Shown one piece after another: positions 52,509 to 61,232 of a stretch of 64,000 nucleotides of DNA; the stretch's first letter is position 1; each line of letters opens with the position of its first letter. The translations under genes and the position numbers were made by a program. Under the pieces are notes generated by a model. It saw nothing but the letters and a program-made list of their open reading frames with translations, was not told the origin of the DNA and ran no database searches. The stretch comes from Pseudolactococcus sp041800635 (GTDB lineage: Bacteria > Bacillota > Bacilli > Lactobacillales > Streptococcaceae). The stretch lies in NCBI GenBank assembly GCA_047833645.1, contig CP181259.1, forward strand, positions 2,178,214-2,242,213, written 5' to 3'.

Positions 52509-55500
52509 TGCCCAAACGTAACGATATCAAAAAAATCATGGTCATCGGCTCTGGACCAATCATTATTGGTCAAGCAGCTGAGTTTGACTACGCTGGCACA
52601 CAAGCTTGTCTAGCTTTGAAAGAAGAAGGTTACAGTGTTGTCTTGGTCAATTCAAATCCGGCGACCATCATGACAGATAAAGAAATTGCAGACAAGGTGT
52701 ATATTGAGCCGATCACAGTTGAATTTGTCACACGGATTCTGCGTAAAGAACGGCCAGATGCTTTGCTGCCAACACTTGGTGGGCAAACTGGTTTGAATAT
52801 GGCAATGGAATTGTCAAAAACAGGTATTCTGGAAGAATTAAATATCGAGCTTCTTGGGACAAAACTCTCAGCCATTGACCAGGCAGAAGACCGTGATTTG
52901 TTTAAACAGCTTATGGAAGAGTTGGACCAACCGATTCCAGAGTCTGAAATTGTTAATACGGTTGAGGAAGCTGTGACTTTCGCCAATACCATTGGCTACC
53001 CCATTATCGTTCGCCCTGCCTTTACCCTTGGGGGTACTGGTGGGGGTATGTGTGATAATGAAGAAGAATTACGAGAAACTGCTGAGAACGGCTTGAAACT
53101 TTCACCTGTGACGCAATGTTTGATTGAGAAATCCATCGCTGGCTTCAAAGAAATTGAGTATGAAGTCATGCGTGATGCAGCTGACAATGCCATTGTCGTT
53201 TGTAACATGGAAAACTTTGACCCAGTTGGGATTCATACAGGGGACTCTATCGTCTTTGCACCGAGTCAAACCTTGAGTGACATTGAGTATCAAATGTTGC
53301 GTGATGCGTCTTTGAAAATCATTCGTGCGCTTAAAATCGAGGGTGGCTGTAATGTACAGTTAGCGCTTGACCCAGATAGCTTTAATTACTACGTCATCGA
53401 AGTGAATCCACGTGTCTCACGGTCATCAGCGCTTGCTTCTAAAGCAACAGGTTATCCGATCGCTAAATTAGCAGCGAAAATTGCTGTTGGCTTGACCTTG
53501 GATGAGATGATTAATCCAGTAACTGGGACGACTTATGCCATGTTTGAACCAGCGCTTGACTATGTGGTTTCTAAAATTCCACGTTTTCCATTTGATAAAT
53601 TCGAATCTGGTGAACGTCGTCTTGGTACACAGATGAAAGCGACTGGCGAAGTCATGGCGATTGGTCGTAATATCGAGGAATCTTTCCTCAAAGCGGTCCG
53701 TTCGCTTGAAGTCGGCGCTTATCATAATGAAATGCCTGAATTAGCAGACGTGCCGGATGATGCCTTGGTTGAAAAAATCGTGAAGGCTCAGGATGACCGC
53801 TTGTTCTATTTATCAGAAGCGATTCGTCGTGGCTATACGATTGAAGAATTGCACAGTCTGACCAAAATTGACCTCTTTTTCTTGGATAAATTGCTGCATA
53901 TCGTTGAAATCGAGCAAGCATTAACTGTTAATGTTTTCAATCCTGAAGTGCTGAAAGACGCTAAGCGAAACGGTTTTTCAGACCGCAAAATTGCGGATCT
54001 TTGGCAAATAGATGCGGCGGAAGTTCGGAAACGTCGTTTAGATAACAATATTGTCCCAGTTTTCAAAATGGTCGATACTTGTGCGGCTGAGTTTGAGTCG
54101 ACAACGCCTTATTTCTATAGCTCTTATGAGTTTGAAAATGAGTCAATCCGCTCTGAAAAAGAGTCTGTCCTTGTCCTTGGGTCAGGTCCAATTCGGATTG
54201 GTCAAGGGGTCGAGTTCGACTATGCCACGGTCCATTCAGTCAAAGCGATTCAAGCTGCTGGCTATGAAGCGATTATCATGAACTCAAATCCAGAGACGGT
54301 GTCCACTGACTTTTCAGTTTCTGACAAACTTTACTTTGAGCCACTGACATTCGAAGATGTGATGAATGTCATCGACCTTGAGCAGCCTAAGGGCGTGATC
54401 GTCCAGTTTGGTGGGCAAACAGCTATCAACTTGGCAGAGCCTTTGTCTCAAGCGGGTGTGAAGATTTTAGGGACGCAGGTTGAGGCGCTTGACCGTGCAG
54501 AGGACCGAAAACTCTTTGAAGCAGCACTACAAGAGCTTGAGATTCCGCAACCGATTGGTGCGACTGCAACAAACGAAGAAGAGGCAGTGGCCAATGCGAA
54601 TGCGATTGGTTATCCTGTGCTCGTTCGCCCATCTTATGTCTTGGGTGGACGTGCCATGGAAATCGTGGATAATGAGTCTGACTTGCGTAACTACATGCAA
54701 ACGGCGGTTAAGGCGAGTCCGGATCATCCTGTTTTGGTCGATTCTTATCTGCTTGGGCGTGAATGTGAAGTGGATGCGATTTGTGATGGTGAAAATGTTC
54801 TGATTCCTGGGATTATGGAGCATATTGAGCGTGCGGGGGTTCACTCGGGCGATTCGATGGCCGTTTATCCGCCGCAAAATCTGTCGGCTGACTTGCAAGC
54901 GACGATTGCTGACTATACCAAACGTTTGGCGCTTGGCCTCAACTGTATCGGTATGATGAATGTTCAGTTTGTTATTTTTGACGACACGGTTTATGTCATC
55001 GAAGTCAACCCACGTGCGTCTCGAACGGTGCCTTTCTTGTCTAAAGTGACGGGCATTCCGATGGCACAGGTGGCGACACAGCTGATCTTAGGTAAAACCT
55101 TGACTGAGTTAGGCTATGAAGATGGTCTCTTCCCTGAAGACAGTAAGGTTCACGTCAAAGCGCCAGTCTTCAGTTTTACCAAACTGCAAAAAGTGGATGC
55201 CTACCTCTCACCTGAGATGAAATCGACAGGTGAAGTCATGGGCTCAGACACGACCCTCGAAAAAGCCCTCTATAAAGCTTTTGAGGCCTCATACCTCCAC
55301 TTGCCAACCTTCGGCAATATCCTCTTTACGGTAGCAGATGATGCCAAGGAAGAGGCCCTGGCCCTAGCGAAACGTTTCCACGACATCGGCTACGGCATTT
55401 ACGCGACTTCTGGTACGGCTAAGTTCTTCGCTGAACATGGTGTCTATGCGGAAATCATCGCTAAAATTGGCGAAAGTACAAATGGTCAAGCCAACATCGT

Positions 55501-55696
55501 CGATAGTATTCGTGCAGGCCGCATTCAAGCGGTTGTTAATACCATGGGGAAAGACAGAAACGACCACAATACAGATGGGATGACCATTCGTCGCGAATCC
55601 ATCGAGCATGGTGTGCCTTTGTTTACCTCACTTGATACGATTGCTGCCATGTTAAAAGTTTTAGAAAGTCGCTCATTTGTGACACAAGCCATTTAA
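52508..55696 (+). CDS. carB: Carbamoyl-phosphate synthase large subunit
   Basis: 1062 residues, normal length. Two ATP-grasp halves (about 1-400 and 550-940), each with GSGPI(I/R)IGQ(A/G)xEFDY, FTLGGTGGG and LGGRAMEIV glycine-rich loops, an oligomerisation middle and a C-terminal MGS-type allosteric domain (IYATSGTAKFFAEHGV) that binds UMP/effectors. Makes carbamoyl phosphate for pyrimidine and arginine synthesis. A terminator follows at 55720. Confidence 0.96.
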   Translation: MPKRNDIKKIMVIGSGPIIIGQAAEFDYAGTQACLALKEEGYSVVLVNSNPATIMTDKEIADKVYIEPITVEFVTRILRKERPDALLPTLGGQTGLNMAMELSKTGILEELNIELLGTKLSAIDQAEDRDLFKQLMEELDQPIPESEIVNTVEEAVTFANTIGYPIIVRPAFTLGGTGGGMCDNEEELRETAENGLKLSPVTQCLIEKSIAGFKEIEYEVMRDAADNAIVVCNMENFDPVGIHTGDSIVFAPSQTLSDIEYQMLRDASLKIIRALKIEGGCNVQLALDPDSFNYYVIEVNPRVSRSSALASKATGYPIAKLAAKIAVGLTLDEMINPVTGTTYAMFEPALDYVVSKIPRFPFDKFESGERRLGTQMKATGEVMAIGRNIEESFLKAVRSLEVGAYHNEMPELADVPDDALVEKIVKAQDDRLFYLSEAIRRGYTIEELHSLTKIDLFFLDKLLHIVEIEQALTVNVFNPEVLKDAKRNGFSDRKIADLWQIDAAEVRKRRLDNNIVPVFKMVDTCAAEFESTTPYFYSSYEFENESIRSEKESVLVLGSGPIRIGQGVEFDYATVHSVKAIQAAGYEAIIMNSNPETVSTDFSVSDKLYFEPLTFEDVMNVIDLEQPKGVIVQFGGQTAINLAEPLSQAGVKILGTQVEALDRAEDRKLFEAALQELEIPQPIGATATNEEEAVANANAIGYPVLVRPSYVLGGRAMEIVDNESDLRNYMQTAVKASPDHPVLVDSYLLGRECEVDAICDGENVLIPGIMEHIERAGVHSGDSMAVYPPQNLSADLQATIADYTKRLALGLNCIGMMNVQFVIFDDTVYVIEVNPRASRTVPFLSKVTGIPMAQVATQLILGKTLTELGYEDGLFPEDSKVHVKAPVFSFTKLQKVDAYLSPEMKSTGEVMGSDTTLEKALYKAFEASYLHLPTFGNILFTVADDAKEEALALAKRFHDIGYGIYATSGTAKFFAEHGVYAEIIAKIGESTNGQANIVDSIRAGRIQAVVNTMGKDRNDHNTDGMTIRRESIEHGVPLFTSLDTIAAMLKVLESRSFVTQAI

Positions 55697-55719
55697 TTGT
55701 TTTATTAACAAAAAATGAG

Positions 55720-55750
55720 AACATACGAGCTAAGGCTGGTATGTTTTTTA
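55720..55750 (+). terminator. Terminator of pyrB-carAB operon
   Basis: AACATAC pairs with GTATGTT (55739-55745), then T-run. Confidence 0.85.
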
Positions 55751-55752
55751 AT

Positions 55753-55799
55753 GTCAAAGTGTTTTGACTTATTTTTCGAAAACGTCAAAACGTTTTGAC
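55753..55799 (+). promoter_or_regulatory. Paired palindromic operators upstream of metal ATPase
   Basis: GTCAAAGTGTTTTGAC (55753-55768) and perfect GTCAAAACGTTTTGAC (55784-55799), 31 bases centre to centre, about three helical turns. The second copy sits in a longer perfect palindrome (55780-55803). They lie 40-80 bases upstream of the promoter, suggesting activation or long-range repression. The regulator is unknown. Confidence 0.65.
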
Positions 55800-55854
55800 G
55801 TTTATTCTAGAAATCCATAAGTTAGGCTTTAGACTGCCAATTTCAGGGCATTTG

Positions 55855-55863
55855 TGCTATACT
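55855..55863 (+). promoter_or_regulatory. Promoter of P1B ATPase
   Basis: Extended -10: TGC plus TATACT (55858-55863), 38 bases before the ATG. Confidence 0.65.
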
Positions 55864-55900
55864 AGTCTAAGAGATTTTTAGAAATGAGATAGGACAACTT

Positions 55901-57697
55901 ATGAAAAATTGGCAAAAACTAACCCTGACATTTATGATCGCAATCATTGCGATTATATTAGATTTTGGCTTTAAGCAACCAACCTTGACACGTTTACTTG
56001 TGACAGTGACTGGGGCCATCCTAGCCATCTCGATGTTTATTGAGATGATTAAAACGCTACGCAGCGGACGTTATGGCGTCGACTTACTCGCCATCATCGC
56101 GATTGCTTCCACTTTGATTATTGGTCAATACTGGGCAAGCTTGATTATTATTGTCATGCTTGTTGGCGGAGAGTCTTTAGAAGACTATGCCGCACACCGT
56201 GCCAGTCGTGAACTGCATAAGTTGCTAGAAAATTCACCAACTTTCGCCCACAAAAAAGTTGGCGATAGCTATGAAGATACACCCATTGATGACATTGACA
56301 TTGACGATGTCTTGCTGGTTAAAGCAAGCGAAGTCGTCCCGATTGATGGTGTCGTTTTAGAAGGTGATAGCTGGTTTGACGAATCATCCTTAACTGGTGA
56401 ATCAGAACCTGTGACGAAAGCTATTGGCGATGAGGTTTTATCGGGTAGTATCAACGGTGAAACAGCCGTCTTGATTCGGGCCAGCAAAAAAGCATCCGAC
56501 AGTCAGTACCAAAAAATCGTTCAGTTGGTCAAAGAAAGTGAAGCAACGCCTGCCCAGTTTGTCAGATTAGCAGACCGTTACGCGGTGCCGTTTACCATTG
56601 TATCGCTGCTCATTGCGGGTGCCGCCTGGCTTATTTCGGGTGACATGACCCGTTTTGCTGAAGTTTTGGTTGTGGCAAGTCCATGTCCCTTGATTTTGGC
56701 AGCACCGATTGCCTTTGTGGGTGGCATGAGTCGGAGCTCCCGTAATGGCCTCCTCGTTAAAAATGGCACAACCATCGAAAAACTATCGCTCGCTAAAACG
56801 GTCGCTTTTGATAAAACAGGCACCTTAACGACAGGGATTTTACAAGTCAAGTCTATCGCCCCTGAAACGGCCACGCATTCAGAAGATGACTTGCTTCAAA
56901 TCGCAGCCTCTTTGGAAATTGGTAGTAACCATATTTTAGCGAAATCATTAGTGAAACGTGCAGCAGAAAAAGACTTAGCACTTTTAGAGGTAACAGATTT
57001 ACGAGAGTCTACAGGACTTGGTTTAAGTGGTGTTATCCAAACTAAAACCTATCGAATTGGTCGGGCTAACTTTGCCAATGCCGAAGATGCAAAAGTGAAT
57101 GGCACAGCTGCTTTTATCAGTGAAGATGAGGTCTTTATCGGTAAAATTTTATTTGAAGATAAAATCCGGCCAGAATCTCAACACGTGATTGAACGACTGA
57201 AAGCACAAGATGTGCAACACATTTTGATGCTGACAGGTGATAATCAAAAAACAGCTGAACTCGTCGCAGGCGAACTCGGCATTACAGAAATGCACGCTGG
57301 TTTGATGCCAAGTGAAAAAATTGGCATCTTAAAAGAATTGCCAGAAACGCACCGTCCCATGGTCATGGTCGGAGATGGTGTCAATGATGCCCCCGCCCTT
57401 GCCTTATCAGATGTCGGGATTGCCCTTGGGGCCAGTGGCTCAACGGTTGCCAGTGAGAGTGCTGACGTTGTCGTTTTAAGAAATGACTTAAATCTCGTCC
57501 CTGAGAGTATCAAAATCTCTCGTGAAACGATGAAAGTCGCTAAAGAAGCTGTTTTGATTGGCATCTTCATCTGTATTGCGCTCATGTTAATTGCTTCAAC
57601 CGGTGTCTTACCAGCCATCATCGGTGCTTTGCTCCAAGAAGTCATCGATACCGTCTCTATCCTCTATGCTTTGAAAGCCTTGAAAGATAGAAAATAA
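55901..57697 (+). CDS. P1B-type heavy metal-translocating ATPase
   Basis: 598 residues, without an N-terminal metal-binding domain. Cytoplasmic-membrane efflux or uptake pump. Membrane helix metal site SPCPLILAAPIAF near residue 260, phosphorylation DKTGTLTTG near 303, actuator SSLTGESEPVTK, and GDGVNDAPALALSDVGIALG near 490. The SPC motif (not CPC) and short N-terminus suit P1B-4-like pumps for Co, Fe, Zn or Cd; the metal cannot be decided. The conserved HP dipeptide is HI here (SNHILAKS). Paired operators upstream indicate specific regulation. Confidence 0.88.
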   Translation: MKNWQKLTLTFMIAIIAIILDFGFKQPTLTRLLVTVTGAILAISMFIEMIKTLRSGRYGVDLLAIIAIASTLIIGQYWASLIIIVMLVGGESLEDYAAHRASRELHKLLENSPTFAHKKVGDSYEDTPIDDIDIDDVLLVKASEVVPIDGVVLEGDSWFDESSLTGESEPVTKAIGDEVLSGSINGETAVLIRASKKASDSQYQKIVQLVKESEATPAQFVRLADRYAVPFTIVSLLIAGAAWLISGDMTRFAEVLVVASPCPLILAAPIAFVGGMSRSSRNGLLVKNGTTIEKLSLAKTVAFDKTGTLTTGILQVKSIAPETATHSEDDLLQIAASLEIGSNHILAKSLVKRAAEKDLALLEVTDLRESTGLGLSGVIQTKTYRIGRANFANAEDAKVNGTAAFISEDEVFIGKILFEDKIRPESQHVIERLKAQDVQHILMLTGDNQKTAELVAGELGITEMHAGLMPSEKIGILKELPETHRPMVMVGDGVNDAPALALSDVGIALGASGSTVASESADVVVLRNDLNLVPESIKISRETMKVAKEAVLIGIFICIALMLIASTGVLPAIIGALLQEVIDTVSILYALKALKDRK

Positions 57698-57812
57698 TCA
57701 GTTGCGTCATTGAATTTTAAATGATATCAATCAACTAGAACATGAAGTATATCTAAGATAAAAGGGAATAGAAAATCTGTTCTCTTTTTTTGGTAGTCAA
57801 AATCTGTTGAAC

Positions 57813-57849
57813 TAGAAAAGTAGAAAAGTAGAAAAGTAGAATTTTCTAC
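57813..57849. repeat. Tandem TAGAAAAG repeats and palindrome upstream of two-gene unit
   Basis: Three perfect TAGAAAAG units (57813-57836) run into the palindrome GTAGAATTTTCTAC (57836-57849). They lie about 20 bases before an extended -10 (TGG plus TATCAT, 57868-57876) and look like an operator array. Confidence 0.6.
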
Positions 57850-57908
57850 CCAAAAAATCCATCAATATGGTATCATATAGATAATAATTATAGATAGTAA
57901 GGATGAAA

Positions 57909-58358
57909 ATGGATCGGCAGTTATATTTTGAGCAGTTGATGGCGTTAGTTAAAATTTTGACCCGTAAATATATTGAGTTTCCCACTTCGGGGCATCAATC
58001 AAAATATTCTGTGGTCGCTAAAAATGAGCATGACGAACTTTTCGAACTGATTGTTAATAGAAAAGGTCATATTCGTCAGGATATTTTGACTTATGTGATG
58101 CGGTCAAAAAATTATGGTGGTATCTTGATTCGTATAGATATGTCAGGGGTACCGCATGAAAATAAGGCTGGTGATTTAGTTGAAACACCCCACCTTCACA
58201 TTTACGATGAAGCACATCAAAATGGGGCTGAGGCAATTGCCTTATCAGAAGTAACAGATCTTGCATTGCTGACAGAAATAACAGATAGTTTTCTGTTTTT
58301 CTTGGAGAAAAACAAAGTTGATCAGACGGATATTTCGATTAAATCAAATTTAGTGTAA
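57909..58358 (+). CDS. DUF6978-like protein, first gene of AT-rich pair
   Basis: 149 residues from ATG 57909 (AAGG six bases before; ATG 57903 is too close). Contains HQSKYSVVAKNEHDELFELIVNRKGHIRQDILTYVMRS and IDMSGVPHENKAGDLVETPHLHIY, matching my recollection of DUF6978 proteins, often paired with DUF1828 proteins. Soluble, no catalytic motif evident. AT-rich and bordered by unrelated metabolic genes, suggesting acquired DNA. The role could be toxin-antitoxin or phage defence; unproven. Confidence 0.6.
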   Translation: MDRQLYFEQLMALVKILTRKYIEFPTSGHQSKYSVVAKNEHDELFELIVNRKGHIRQDILTYVMRSKNYGGILIRIDMSGVPHENKAGDLVETPHLHIYDEAHQNGAEAIALSEVTDLALLTEITDSFLFFLEKNKVDQTDISIKSNLV

Positions 58359-58371
58359 AGGAGGCGTTGAT

Positions 58372-59148
58372 ATGGATCTAGGAGTTAAACTTGTAAGCGA
58401 TTATTTGGACTGGTATCGCGAAAATACAATCATAAAAAATATTAAAGAGAGTGTCGAGCTGACAACACCTTTTGTTAATCATATCAACGACAGAATCCGA
58501 ATATATATCACGCCGAAAAATGACGGTTTTCTATTATCAGATGATGGTGTTACCTTGAATGAATTGGATTTGGAAGGTATCAATCTGACGACAGAGACAC
58601 GTCAGAAGATGGTGAAAAGTATTCTCAATTTTCACGGAATTAGGCTTGATGAGGATGTTTTGTATATAACTACTTCACAACAAGATTTTCCCAAGAAAAA
58701 ACATCAGCTTGTTCAAGCGATATTGAAAATCTATGATTTATTATTGACTAAAAGAGAAAATATCTTGAATCTATTTAATGAAGAAGTTCAAGATTATCTC
58801 TATGATCATGATTTTGGTGGCACACCTAACATTAAAATGACAGGTCAGTCAGGCATCGATTACTCTGTGGACTACTCAATAGGGGCTACTAAAAATAGAC
58901 CTGAAATGTTAATACAATTTGCCAATAAGCTAACTTTTAATTCTATCACAACCTATGATTTTATGTTTGATGATGTCAGAGGGATGCGGCAAAGCGAAGA
59001 AACGCAAACAAAATTTATTATTATAGCCAATGATAAAGAAAATAAGATTTCAAGTAAAGCTTTGAAGGCGGCAGATGCGCATGGTGTGAGCGTTATTCCT
59101 TGGAGTACAAAGGAAAAGATTTTGAGTTTAAAAGAATTGAAAAAATAA
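58372..59148 (+). CDS. DUF1828/DUF1829 domain protein
   Basis: 258 residues, excellent AAAGGAGG ribosome-binding site, 13 bases after the preceding stop. N-terminal DUF1828-like part (about 15-100: VELTTPFVNHINDRIRIYI, FLLSDDGVTLNEL) and C-terminal DUF1829-like part (about 120-255: DYSVDYSIGATKNRPEMLIQFAN, FIIIANDKENKISSKALKAADAHGVSVIPW). No known enzymatic activity; seen in mobile DNA and near defence genes. Forms an operon with the preceding gene. Confidence 0.75.
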   Translation: MDLGVKLVSDYLDWYRENTIIKNIKESVELTTPFVNHINDRIRIYITPKNDGFLLSDDGVTLNELDLEGINLTTETRQKMVKSILNFHGIRLDEDVLYITTSQQDFPKKKHQLVQAILKIYDLLLTKRENILNLFNEEVQDYLYDHDFGGTPNIKMTGQSGIDYSVDYSIGATKNRPEMLIQFANKLTFNSITTYDFMFDDVRGMRQSEETQTKFIIIANDKENKISSKALKAADAHGVSVIPWSTKEKILSLKELKK

Positions 59149-59174
59149 AGCACCAACATCATTTTGAAAATGTC

Positions 59175-59295
59175 TTGGTTTTTAGCCATAAATTTGTTAT
59201 AATGGATAAAAGTCCTTTAAGTCATGCCGAGAGCATGACAAGGTTGCAGCGTCAGACGAAAGCAAACCGCAGGATTTTTCTTGCGGTTTTTTATG
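59175..59295 (+). promoter_or_regulatory. Promoter and PyrR attenuator 3 (pyrK-pyrDB-pyrF)
   Basis: TTGGTT (59175-59180), 17 bases, TATAAT (59198-59203, preceded by TGT). The leader carries GTCATGCCGAGAGCATGAC followed by AAGG (59221-59243, loop CCGAGA) and a terminator AAACCGCA (59264) with TGCGGTTT (59282), T-run. Confidence 0.9.
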
Positions 59296-59406
59296 TTGAT
59301 ATGCGCTATCTTTGGCAGTCACTCTATCTCTTCCTATCCTAGCTACTCTAGGATAGGAGATCAAGTTTCTGAGCTTTCACGACTAGATAGTGAAAGCGCA
59401 GAAAGA
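59296..59406 (+). other. Leader remainder with hairpin and partial repeat
   Basis: Contains the hairpin TATCCTA...TAGGATA (about 59335-59356) and, at 59361-59405, a partial 3' half of the 93-nt repeat (TCAAGTTTC..TTTCAC-9 bases-GTGAAAGCGCAGAAAG) directly before a full copy, i.e. a tandem one-and-a-half arrangement. Confidence 0.7.
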
Positions 59407-59499
59407 CTTTGAGCGGACAAAGTTCGCGAATGATCTCGCTTGGCCGGAGCGTAAGCACAGGTCAAGTTTCAAGATTTCACGAAGTGAAATCGCAGAAAG
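59407..59499 (+). repeat. 93-nt dispersed structured repeat, copy 3
   Basis: Identical in length and ends to copies 1 and 2. Hairpin 2 (TTTCAC-GAA-GTGAAA) is perfect. It stands immediately before AAAGG and the pyrK ATG; here the open frame through the element is not in phase with pyrK. Confidence 0.85.
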
Positions 59500-59505
59500 G
59501 TTGCG

Positions 59506-60291
59506 ATGATTTTACAAGAAAACATGACAATTTTGTCAAATGTTCAGATTGCGCCTCGCGTATTTCGCATGGTGCTACAAGGTGAGATGGTCCTAGATAT
59601 GACCGTTCCCGATCAGTTTCTCCACATTCGTGTACCAAGTCCCGACAAGGTCTTGCGTCGGCCGATTTCGATTTCTGAGTATGATCGCGAAAGCAAAACT
59701 TGCGTCATCATCTACCGTGTCGAAGGTCCCGGACTTGCCGATGTCTCACAAATGACACCTGGTCAAAAACTCGACATCATGGGCCCACTTGGCAATGGCT
59801 TCGACCTCAACATGCCCTTTCCCAAACAAAAAGCCCTCATCATTGGCGGTGGTATCGGTACCCCACCACTCGTCCAACTCGCGCGTGATTTGGTAGCAAT
59901 GGACGTGGCCGTCACAGTCTTGTTAGGCTTCGCCCAAAAATCGGCAGTCATTTTAGAATCAGAATTTGCTGCCGTGGCATCCGACCTTAAAATCGTGACA
60001 GATGATGGGTCATACGGTCGGGATGGGAATGTCGGTGTCTTAATGGATGAAATTGATGTCATGGCTTATGATGCGGTCTATGCTTGCGGTGCCACAGGGA
60101 TGCTTAGAGCAGTTGCCAGTCGTACAGTAAATCATCCCAATGCTTTCATCTCCATGGAAGCCAGAATGGCCTGTGGGATGGGCGCTTGTTATGCCTGTGT
60201 CGTTCATGTTGCAGGAGACGAAACCGGTCAGCAAGCCTTGAAAGTCTGTGACCAAGGCCCAATCTTTAGAGCCAGTGAGGTAGTGATCTGA
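59506..60291 (+). CDS. pyrK: Dihydroorotate dehydrogenase electron transfer subunit
   Basis: 261 residues. Iron-sulfur flavoprotein that passes electrons from PyrDB to NAD+. FAD domain RPISISEYD, then GNGFDL, NAD-binding IIGGGIGTPPLVQLA, and the [2Fe-2S] Cys cluster ARMACGMGACYACVVHV plus a later KVCDQGP. Overlaps pyrDB by one base (TGATG). Confidence 0.95.
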   Translation: MILQENMTILSNVQIAPRVFRMVLQGEMVLDMTVPDQFLHIRVPSPDKVLRRPISISEYDRESKTCVIIYRVEGPGLADVSQMTPGQKLDIMGPLGNGFDLNMPFPKQKALIIGGGIGTPPLVQLARDLVAMDVAVTVLLGFAQKSAVILESEFAAVASDLKIVTDDGSYGRDGNVGVLMDEIDVMAYDAVYACGATGMLRAVASRTVNHPNAFISMEARMACGMGACYACVVHVAGDETGQQALKVCDQGPIFRASEVVI

Positions 60292-61232
60292 TGACCCAAA
60301 ATAGATTAGCGATGCAATTACCAGGTCTTGACTTGAAAAATCCAATTATTCCAGCTTCAGGCTGCTTCGGTTTTGGTCAAGAGTATGCCAAATATTACGA
60401 TATCAACCGTTTAGGCTCAATCATGATTAAGGCGACAACAGCAGAGGCACGGTTTGGCAATCCGACGCCGCGTGTCGCAGAAACCCCATCGGGTATGCTC
60501 AATGCCATTGGCCTGCAAAATCCGGGTGTGGACGCTGTGATTGCAGATAAACTGTCATGGTTGGCACGAGCATGTCCAGACTTGCCCATTATTGCTAACG
60601 TTGCTGGTTTTTCTAATGCAGAGTATGCCTTAGTCACGGAGAAGATTTCTAAGGTTAAAAATGTGACAGCGATTGAGCTCAACATCTCTTGCCCCAATGT
60701 CGATCACGGTAATCATGGTCTACTCATCGGTCAAGTCCCTGAACTGGCTTATGATGCTGTCAAGGCTGCTGTTTCAGTGTCTGATGTGCCAGTCTATGTT
60801 AAATTAACACCGAGTGTCGCAGATATCACGACCATTGCCAAAGCCGTCGAAGATGCTGGGGCAACTGGTTTTACGATGATTAATACTTTGGTTGGCACGC
60901 GGTTTAGTTTGCAGACGAGACAGCCGATTATTGCCAATGGTACTGGGGGCATGTCAGGGCCTGCGATTTTCCCCGTGGCGCTTAAACTGATTCGTCAAGT
61001 GGCGCAAACCTCGAGTCTGCCGATTATCGGGATGGGCGGGGTTGATTCTGCTGAGGATGCTTTGGAGATGATGATTGCTGGGGCGTCAGCCATTGGGATC
61101 GGGACGGCTAACTTTACGGATCCCTTTATCTGTCCGAAAATCATCGAGACCTTGCCCGAAGTGATGGACAAGTACGGGATCACAGATTTAACAACTTTTG
61201 TAAGAGAATGTCAGGAGGCGATTCGTGGGTAA
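60291..61232 (+). CDS. pyrDB: Dihydroorotate dehydrogenase, class 1B catalytic subunit
   Basis: 313 residues. FMN TIM-barrel enzyme oxidising dihydroorotate to orotate. LKNPIIPASGCFGFG, NAIGLQNPG, ELNISCPNVDHGNHGL with the catalytic Cys loop (ISCPN), KLTPSVADI, GTGGMSGPAIFPVAL and GMGGVDSAEDALEMMIAGASAIGIGTA phosphate site. Pairs with PyrK (NAD-linked), unlike fumarate-linked class 1A. Overlaps pyrF by eight bases. Confidence 0.95.
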   Translation: MTQNRLAMQLPGLDLKNPIIPASGCFGFGQEYAKYYDINRLGSIMIKATTAEARFGNPTPRVAETPSGMLNAIGLQNPGVDAVIADKLSWLARACPDLPIIANVAGFSNAEYALVTEKISKVKNVTAIELNISCPNVDHGNHGLLIGQVPELAYDAVKAAVSVSDVPVYVKLTPSVADITTIAKAVEDAGATGFTMINTLVGTRFSLQTRQPIIANGTGGMSGPAIFPVALKLIRQVAQTSSLPIIGMGGVDSAEDALEMMIAGASAIGIGTANFTDPFICPKIIETLPEVMDKYGITDLTTFVRECQEAIRG

